Virus record (IMG/VR): IMGVR_UViG_3300000117_000205
Coordinates: 1 to 26,120 of that record
DNA: 26,120 bases
Origin: a virus
Reading direction: 5' to 3' (one strand)
Shown: positions 22,733 to 26,120 of the stretch, piece by piece
Layout: each line of letters starts with the position of its first letter
How positions within the stretch are numbered: the first letter of the stretch is position 1
Program-made: the position numbers and the translations under genes
The notes under the pieces: model-generated
The model's database searches: none
What the model saw: the letters and a program-made list of their open reading frames with translations, nothing else
What the model was told of the DNA's origin: nothing

Positions 22733-23465
22733 AGCAGTATCTTGGGCATTGGAACAATCGCTTGGCGATAGCACTGCAAAGCTGGTTCTGCTCGGCATCT
22801 GTGACCGTTATAACGATGATTATAATGTGGCGTGGCCTTCAATGAAATGGCTATCGATTGCGGCTGATTGCAGCGAAAGAACTGTGATCCGCAAGGTGCA
22901 AAAGCTTGAGGAAATGGGGCTGTTGTCGATAGAAAAGCGACCAAACAAGACTAACCGATATCAAGTAACACCATTGGAGACCAACCATAGTGACAACCTG
23001 TCACCTAGTGACACAGCTATGTCACCTCATTATGACAACCATATGTCACACGAACTATATAGAACAATAAATAATAAAAAGGGGAAAACCAAAGTTGTTG
23101 ATTGGGAACCTAATGAGGCTGATCGCCAATTTGCTCAAAGCAAAGGTTTGGATGCAGCCGAAGTGCTAGAGGCAATCCGCTTGTGGGATAAGCAGAACGG
23201 CAACAAAGCCGCCTACGTTGATCTGACAGCCTTTTGGCAGAACTGGTGCATACGAGATGCCAAAAAGAAGCCAAAGCGCGTCACAGGCCATTCTAGGCCA
23301 TCTAGCGGCAATTATAACAATCAGTCTAATGACTGGACACCACCGCAGCGAAAGATGGTCACGCTGGATCAGTGGCAAAGGCTGACTGACGGAATGCGTA
23401 CCTATTACAAGCAAAACCGGCCAGATGTGATCGCCGAACTAAAAAAAGTTGGTGCGGATGTGTAA
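22722..23465 (+). CDS. Replication initiator, lambda O-like
   Basis: A 247-residue protein in three parts. Residues 1-83 are a winged helix-turn-helix of the replisome-organiser type (GDSTAKLVLLGICDRYND, WPSMKWLSIAADCSERTVIRKVQKLEEMGLL, NRYQVTP). Residues 84-125 are a polar linker whose DNA holds an inverted-repeat array. Residues 127-180 (WEPNEADRQFAQSKGLDAAEVLEAIRLW, AYVDLTAFWQNWCIRD) resemble DnaT/O-type C-terminal domains that contact the helicase loader. It likely binds the repeats within its own gene and recruits host DnaB. No phage DnaC, P or helicase gene is seen, so host functions are needed. The ATG overlaps the previous gene by 11 bases. Confidence 0.78.
   Translation: MSIKAVSWALEQSLGDSTAKLVLLGICDRYNDDYNVAWPSMKWLSIAADCSERTVIRKVQKLEEMGLLSIEKRPNKTNRYQVTPLETNHSDNLSPSDTAMSPHYDNHMSHELYRTINNKKGKTKVVDWEPNEADRQFAQSKGLDAAEVLEAIRLWDKQNGNKAAYVDLTAFWQNWCIRDAKKKPKRVTGHSRPSSGNYNNQSNDWTPPQRKMVTLDQWQRLTDGMRTYYKQNRPDVIAELKKVGADV
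22990..23080 (+). other. Putative replication origin inside the initiator gene
   Basis: Six half-sites alternate in orientation within 60 bp: GTGACA (22990), TGTCAC (22999), GTGACA (23008), TGTCAC (23020), TGACA (23033) and TGTCAC (23044). They form three inverted repeats with spacers of 3, 6 and 6 bases. At once to the right comes an AT-rich stretch (23054-23080, only three G/C by eye), a candidate unwinding element. Lambda has the same order: palindromic iterons then AT-rich DNA in the middle of gene O. The encoded peptide is a low-complexity linker, so the DNA signal rather than the protein is probably under selection. Confidence 0.75.
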
Positions 23466-23542
23466 AAAGATGTAAATAGGTGTTGACAGTGGGTTGGAAA
23501 AGGCGCAAGGTAAGTCATCAACAAGGAAACGGGAGTTCCAAA

Positions 23543-23701
23543 ATGATCAACACATATTACAAAAATCAAATTGTTCAAGTTCTGCCAATCAAAAGCCAAT
23601 CTAATCCAGATCATATTCTTGTGCAGTTTGAAAATGGCGATAAAAAATGGGTTTGGATTGACGATGTTGATTTGGTTCAAACCTTAAGGGCGGTGGCATA
23701 A
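23543..23701 (+). CDS. Small protein, unknown
   Basis: A 52-residue protein from the ATG at 23543, with GGGAG about seven bases upstream. It reads NTYYKNQIVQVLPIKSQSNPD then HILVQFENGDKKWVWIDDVDL, suggesting a small beta barrel of SH3-like size (HILVQFENGDKKWV is reminiscent of KOW/Tudor-type strands). No specific family is recognised. It follows a 77-bp gap after the initiator, and its stop overlaps the lipoprotein start by one base. Confidence 0.6.
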   Translation: MINTYYKNQIVQVLPIKSQSNPDHILVQFENGDKKWVWIDDVDLVQTLRAVA

Positions 23702-23922
23702 TGCCCCGCCTTTTCGTCATAGCGGTATTGGTGGCCGGTTGTAGTTATACGCCGGTCGCTGATCTGCGGGTGTCCGGGGATAAAGCGCAGCTATATCAGC
23801 GTGACCTAACTGAGTGCCGCCAGCTAGTCAAAGAAGCGTTGTCGCCTTTGCAGTTTGGTGCGGAAATTAAATGGCTTAATGAGTGCTTGCGGGGACGTGG
23901 GCATAGCGTGTTGGGGGTCTGA
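23701..23922 (+). CDS. Small lipoprotein
   Basis: A 73-residue protein with a signal peptide and lipobox: PRLFVIAVLVAGC, with LVAGC at residues 10-14, so the mature protein should begin at C14 and be lipidated. The mature part (CSYTPVADLRVSGDKAQLYQ, RDLTECRQLV, NECLRGRGHSVLGV) has two more Cys, which may pair, and the RGRGxxVL ending common in small phage and bacterial lipoproteins. It could be an outer-membrane lipoprotein in superinfection exclusion or lysis (Rz1-like), but the sequence does not decide. The start overlaps the previous stop (TAATG). Confidence 0.7.
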   Translation: MPRLFVIAVLVAGCSYTPVADLRVSGDKAQLYQRDLTECRQLVKEALSPLQFGAEIKWLNECLRGRGHSVLGV

Positions 23923-23923
23923 T

Positions 23924-24040
23924 ATGGTTAAGGATACGATTGGAATGCTGGTATTGACTGCGCTGGTCATTACGTTTGGCACTAATGCCATCACGCAGGA
24001 TTACAACATCTGGGCATTGATGGTGCGGTTTGGGGGGTAA
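23924..24040 (+). CDS. Tiny membrane protein, unknown
   Basis: A 38-residue frame starting at the ATG at 23924, with GGGGG about nine bases upstream. VKDTIGMLVLTALVITFGTNAITQDY has one membrane-spanning helix, followed by NIWALMVRFGG. It directly follows the lipoprotein gene and precedes the HNH gene by 2 bases. Too short to classify; it may partner the lipoprotein at the envelope. Confidence 0.5.
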   Translation: MVKDTIGMLVLTALVITFGTNAITQDYNIWALMVRFGG

Positions 24041-24042
24041 TT

Positions 24043-24675
24043 ATGGAAATTATTAGCAGAAAACAAGCATTGGCTGATGGCCTACAAAGATATTTCACTG
24101 GCAAAGAATGCCCACATAATCATTTGTGCGAAAGATATACATCAAATCACAAATGCGTAATTTGTTCTTCAGAACACGCAAAATTGCCCCAAAGCAAAAA
24201 ACAAATGCGTCAAAGATATAGAAAGTTTAAAAAAGAAATTTGGCAAAGAGCAAAGTTTCGTATGGAACAAAACCCACAATACAAAGAAGCGCGGCTTCTT
24301 TATATGAGACAATGGTATCGCGAAAATCGTGAATATTGTTATGCAAAGTCAAGAGAATACATTGCAGCAAACCCTGAAAAAAACACAAGATACAAAAATA
24401 AATGGGCAAAAAATAACAAAGGATATGTGGCAGCAAATTGGAAAAAAAGAGACAAAGCAATAAGAAAAGCCACACCAAAATGGTGCGACATAAATGCAAT
24501 TGCAAAAGTTTATGAAAAAAGAATTTTGTTAGACGAAAAAACCGGCATTCAACATCACGTTGATCATATTGTGCCTTTGCGCGGCAAAAACATTTGTGGG
24601 TTGCACGTCCCTTGGAACTTGCAAATCATAACCGCAGATGAAAACTTGCGTAAAGGCAACAGCTTTAATGGCTGA
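24043..24675 (+). CDS. Free-standing HNH endonuclease
   Basis: A 210-residue nuclease. The N-terminal SRKQALADGLQRYFTGKECPHNHLCERYTSNHKCVIC is a Cys/His zinc ribbon often fused to phage HNH domains. A long, very basic, Lys/Tyr/Asn-rich middle follows (about 48-160). The HNH core lies at the C-terminus: HHVDHIVPL (H172, D174, H175), then PWNLQII (N192) and ADENLRKGN (N201). It is clearly more AT-rich than its neighbours by eye (runs of A and many AAA/AAT codons), which suggests arrival from elsewhere, as for homing-type endonucleases. It overlaps the next gene by 8 bases. Confidence 0.85.
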   Translation: MEIISRKQALADGLQRYFTGKECPHNHLCERYTSNHKCVICSSEHAKLPQSKKQMRQRYRKFKKEIWQRAKFRMEQNPQYKEARLLYMRQWYRENREYCYAKSREYIAANPEKNTRYKNKWAKNNKGYVAANWKKRDKAIRKATPKWCDINAIAKVYEKRILLDEKTGIQHHVDHIVPLRGKNICGLHVPWNLQIITADENLRKGNSFNG

Positions 24676-24829
24676 GGAAATTGAATGCCCTGAGTGTCAG
24701 GGCTATGGCTGGCTTGTTTATTGGGTGGGCAAGCGTGGAGCCAATGACCCTTGTGGCAGCGAAGTGCAAGATGATTGCGATGTATGTCACGGGTCGGGGA
24801 TGATAGAGAACCCAAATTGGAGTGGATAA
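24668..24829 (+). CDS. DnaJ-type zinc-finger mini-protein
   Basis: A 53-residue protein from the ATG at 24668, inside the HNH stop region. CPECQGYG and CDVCHGSG are two CxxCxGxG motifs, the zinc-binding repeat of DnaJ, separated by 29 residues (GWLVYWVGKRG and NDPCGSEVQDD). One pair can bind one zinc. Phages encode many such minis; proposed roles are in chaperone mimicry or nucleic-acid binding, with none proven here. The next gene begins immediately after the stop. Confidence 0.65.
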   Translation: MAEEIECPECQGYGWLVYWVGKRGANDPCGSEVQDDCDVCHGSGMIENPNWSG

Positions 24830-25192
24830 ATGGAAAAACGTATAGATCAATCAATGCGCTATAAAATCACAAAGATGTTGCGTGATAGGCTAAACAATGA
24901 CCCAGATATGCGGGAAATGCTTTATAACATATCCTTAGAATTATGGGATCAAATGATCGATCATTATGGTGATGATATGGAGCAAACTAACGGCATATAT
25001 GATGAAGAAGGTCAATTTGTTCCACATATTGCTGGCGTTACTGTTTGGGATGAAATGAAAGGTGAGTTTTTATATGTGCCTTTAACAACCACAGAGTTTG
25101 ACCATCTTGAACATATGAATGATGTGCTTGGCGATACAAAGGTAATGCTGGCTATGTATCACGAAATCCGCGATGGCAAGGTTTCTGCATAA
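24830..25192 (+). CDS. Hypothetical acidic protein
   Basis: A 120-residue acidic protein starting directly after the previous stop. A helical front (YKITKMLRDRLNNDPDMREMLYNISLELWDQMIDHYGDD) is followed by a strand-rich part (HIAGVTVWDEMKGEFLYVPLTTTEF) and a final helix (LEHMNDVLGDTKVMLAMYHEI). I recognise no family. It is AT-rich by eye like the HNH gene before it. It is the last gene before a strong terminator, so it ends the early transcript. Confidence 0.6.
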   Translation: MEKRIDQSMRYKITKMLRDRLNNDPDMREMLYNISLELWDQMIDHYGDDMEQTNGIYDEEGQFVPHIAGVTVWDEMKGEFLYVPLTTTEFDHLEHMNDVLGDTKVMLAMYHEIRDGKVSA

Positions 25193-25212
25193 CGTCAACA
25201 GCAAGGGGAAGC

Positions 25213-25241
25213 AAAGGGCGGCATTGACCGCCTTTTGTTTT
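25213..25241 (+). terminator. Strong intrinsic terminator ending the early operon
   Basis: AAAGGGCGG (25213-25221) pairs with CCGCCTTTT (25228-25236), nine pairs with one G-U, loop CATTGA, then TTTTGTTTT (25233-25241). This is the clearest intrinsic terminator in the window. It separates early genes from the two genes next to cos. Confidence 0.88.
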
Positions 25242-25258
25242 GCGGATAACCTAGCGCG

Positions 25259-25447
25259 ATGGATGACTGTTGCTTGTTTTTTGAGAATGAAGTCGATTGC
25301 GGCATTTGCGGCGCGCCGACTTATGCTATTGTGGAAGCTAATAGCGGCACGATCAACTGCACTGAGTGCGATGGCATTATTTTTGACGCACGCGATTGCC
25401 ACGGTACGGTCGTAATATTGGAATTAGATAGCGAGACACAACACTGA
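25259..25447 (+). CDS. Small zinc-ribbon protein near cos
   Basis: A 62-residue acidic protein after the terminator. DCGICGAPTYAIVEA and INCTECDGIIFDA supply C14/C17-type and CxxC knuckles about 17 residues apart, a four-Cys zinc ribbon; a leading CC pair may add to it. Its stop overlaps the next start (TGATG). By position it may be the first gene of the late transcript that runs across cos into the terminase genes, perhaps as a regulator. The function is not recognised. Confidence 0.55.
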   Translation: MDDCCLFFENEVDCGICGAPTYAIVEANSGTINCTECDGIIFDARDCHGTVVILELDSETQH

Positions 25448-26082
25448 TGCAGATCAACGTCAAAAGCAATATCAGCGCGTTTGCAAAGGCAATGGATGCG
25501 TTTGGCAAGAACCAGATACCATTTGCCACGGCTAACGCATTGACCAGCACAGCGTTTGATGTACGCAAGCAAATCGTTGACGACACCTATCCAAACAGCT
25601 TCACAGTACGCAACAAGCGGTTTGCAAGCACAATGTTCCGCGTTGAGCCAGCCAATAAGCGCAACCTAACAGCGCGTGTCTACGACCGGCTGGGGCGTGA
25701 CTATATGACAACGCAAGCCGAAGGCGGGTTCAAACGACCACGCGGCAGCAACATTGCAATCCCGTCAAGGCAAATCAAACGCACAGCATCGGGCAAGGTG
25801 CCAAAGGCAAAGCAACCGCGTAACGTGCTGGGCGGTCGAGGGTACAAGGCAACGCTGCAAAGCGGGCAAGAAGTTATTGCAGAACAGACGGGGCGGGGGG
25901 CAGCGCGTAAACAGCGCGTGTTGTACCTGTTAGAGAAGATTGCACGCATTCCAAAGCGGTTTCCGTTCTATGAAGATGCAAACAAAACGGCTGGCAGGAT
26001 GTTTGACCGAAATTTCAAGAAAAGCTTCGCGTTTGCCAAGCAGACAGCGCGGCGCAAAGCAAAAGGTACTTTGGGAACGTGA
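25447..26082 (+). CDS. Minor tail protein Z-like (gpZ), displaced
   Basis: A 211-residue very basic protein ending 8 bases before the right cos. The layout follows lambda gpZ: an N-terminal helix region with QIPFATANALTSTAFDVRKQ (lambda: AVPGAAAMAINRVASSAIS), a basic middle with VRNKRFASTMFRVEPANKRNLTARVY, then VLYLLEKIARIPKRFPFYEDANKTAGRMFDRNFKKS, comparable to RYPIDVVKIPMAVPLTTAFKQNIER. In lambda Z lies between FII and U and completes the head-proximal tail end. Here that slot is empty and this gene lies at the other end of the linear map, yet next to the terminase genes once cos is joined. The match is by eye only. Confidence 0.5.
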   Translation: MQINVKSNISAFAKAMDAFGKNQIPFATANALTSTAFDVRKQIVDDTYPNSFTVRNKRFASTMFRVEPANKRNLTARVYDRLGRDYMTTQAEGGFKRPRGSNIAIPSRQIKRTASGKVPKAKQPRNVLGGRGYKATLQSGQEVIAEQTGRGAARKQRVLYLLEKIARIPKRFPFYEDANKTAGRMFDRNFKKSFAFAKQTARRKAKGTLGT

Positions 26083-26090
26083 CTATCGGG

Positions 26091-26103
26091 GGTAACGCAA
26101 CAC
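26091..26103 (+). other. Right cohesive end (cos), filled-in 13-base overhang
   Basis: The second copy of GGTAACGCAACAC, lying directly against the right adapter. Together with the copy at 18-30 it defines the 13-base 5' overhang. The left arm of the symmetric site, TCGGGG, spans 26086-26091. Only 8 bases separate the last gene from the cut. Confidence 0.85.
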
Positions 26104-26120
26104 AGATCGGAAGAGCGTCG
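26104..26120 (-). other. Residual sequencing adapter, right end
   Basis: AGATCGGAAGAGCGTCG is the exact reverse complement of the first 17 bases of the window. It is library-derived and should be trimmed before deposition or homology searches. Confidence 0.96.

Noticed and set aside
23483-23488. Perfect TTGACA hexamer in the gap after the initiator gene
   Set aside because: The bases at -10 distance (CAAGGT and neighbours) are a poor match, and an early transcript already runs through from 21250.
18-26103. Terminal 13-mers as a direct terminal repeat or transposon target duplication
   Set aside because: Terminal repeats of T7-like phages are far longer, no transposase is present, and the two-fold symmetry centred on the 13-mer fits cos.
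1-26120. Search for CRISPR arrays, tRNAs, integrase, attachment sites, repressor or defence genes
   Set aside because: No regular spaced repeats, cloverleaf sequences or matching protein motifs were seen by eye. A covariance-model and HMM search could still find a diverged one.

Overview
The window looks like one complete, linear genome of a small tailed phage (siphovirus, Caudoviricetes), read from one cohesive end to the other. A 17-base Illumina-type adapter lies at each extremity, in inverted orientation. Just inside both adapters is the same 13-mer, GGTAACGCAACAC, which behaves like a filled-in 5' cos overhang. Removing the adapters leaves 26,086 bases, or 26,073 unique bases plus the overhang. 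Base composition is near balanced by eye. The GTA-type three-helix holin, RcGTA/lambda-style tail tip genes and several small protein families common in marine viromes suggest an alphaproteobacterial, probably marine host. That is inference; nothing in the sequence names the host. No integrase, CI/Cro-type repressor, partition gene or tRNA was found, so a virulent lifestyle is likely.

Layout, left to right. (1) 31-11,466: cos-adjacent control DNA, then a packed plus-strand morphogenesis operon in near-lambda order: small and large terminase, gpW-like connector, portal, a prohead protease fused to the HK97-fold capsid protein, two small head genes, FII-like and U-like joining proteins, major tail protein, tail assembly chaperone with a -1 frameshift (A AAA AAC), tape measure, and three tail-tip genes. 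(2) 11,468-16,823: tail hub/J-like protein, a fibre with a self-cleaving S74 chaperone domain, a glycine-rich adhesin-like protein and a small fibre-associated protein. (3) 16,826-19,106: small membrane proteins, a PD-(D/E)XK nuclease, a T4-type lysozyme and a GTA-type holin, forming the lysis region. (4) 21,144-19,112 on the minus strand: a recombination operon of RecB-family exonuclease, ERF annealing protein and an SSB-like protein with an acidic tip, plus two small genes. It ends at a convergent hairpin. (5) 21,250-25,192, plus strand: early/replication genes, including two more nucleases, small zinc-ribbon proteins and a lambda-O-like initiator whose linker region carries an array of inverted repeats followed by AT-rich DNA, a probable origin. 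Then come a lipoprotein, a free-standing HNH endonuclease and small unknowns. (6) 25,213-25,241: a strong intrinsic terminator. It is followed by a zinc-ribbon gene and a gpZ-like tail protein that abut cos, so late transcription probably starts at the right end and crosses the joined cos into the terminase genes after circularisation.

The most notable points are the cos ends captured in the read, the protease-capsid fusion with a strong internal ribosome binding site, the intragenic origin, the -1 frameshift, the compact recombination module with an SSB-like partner, and the gpZ-like gene displaced to the far end. The parts belong to known phage families. I see no wholly new defence or mobile system; the novelty is in the arrangement and in several unassigned small genes.
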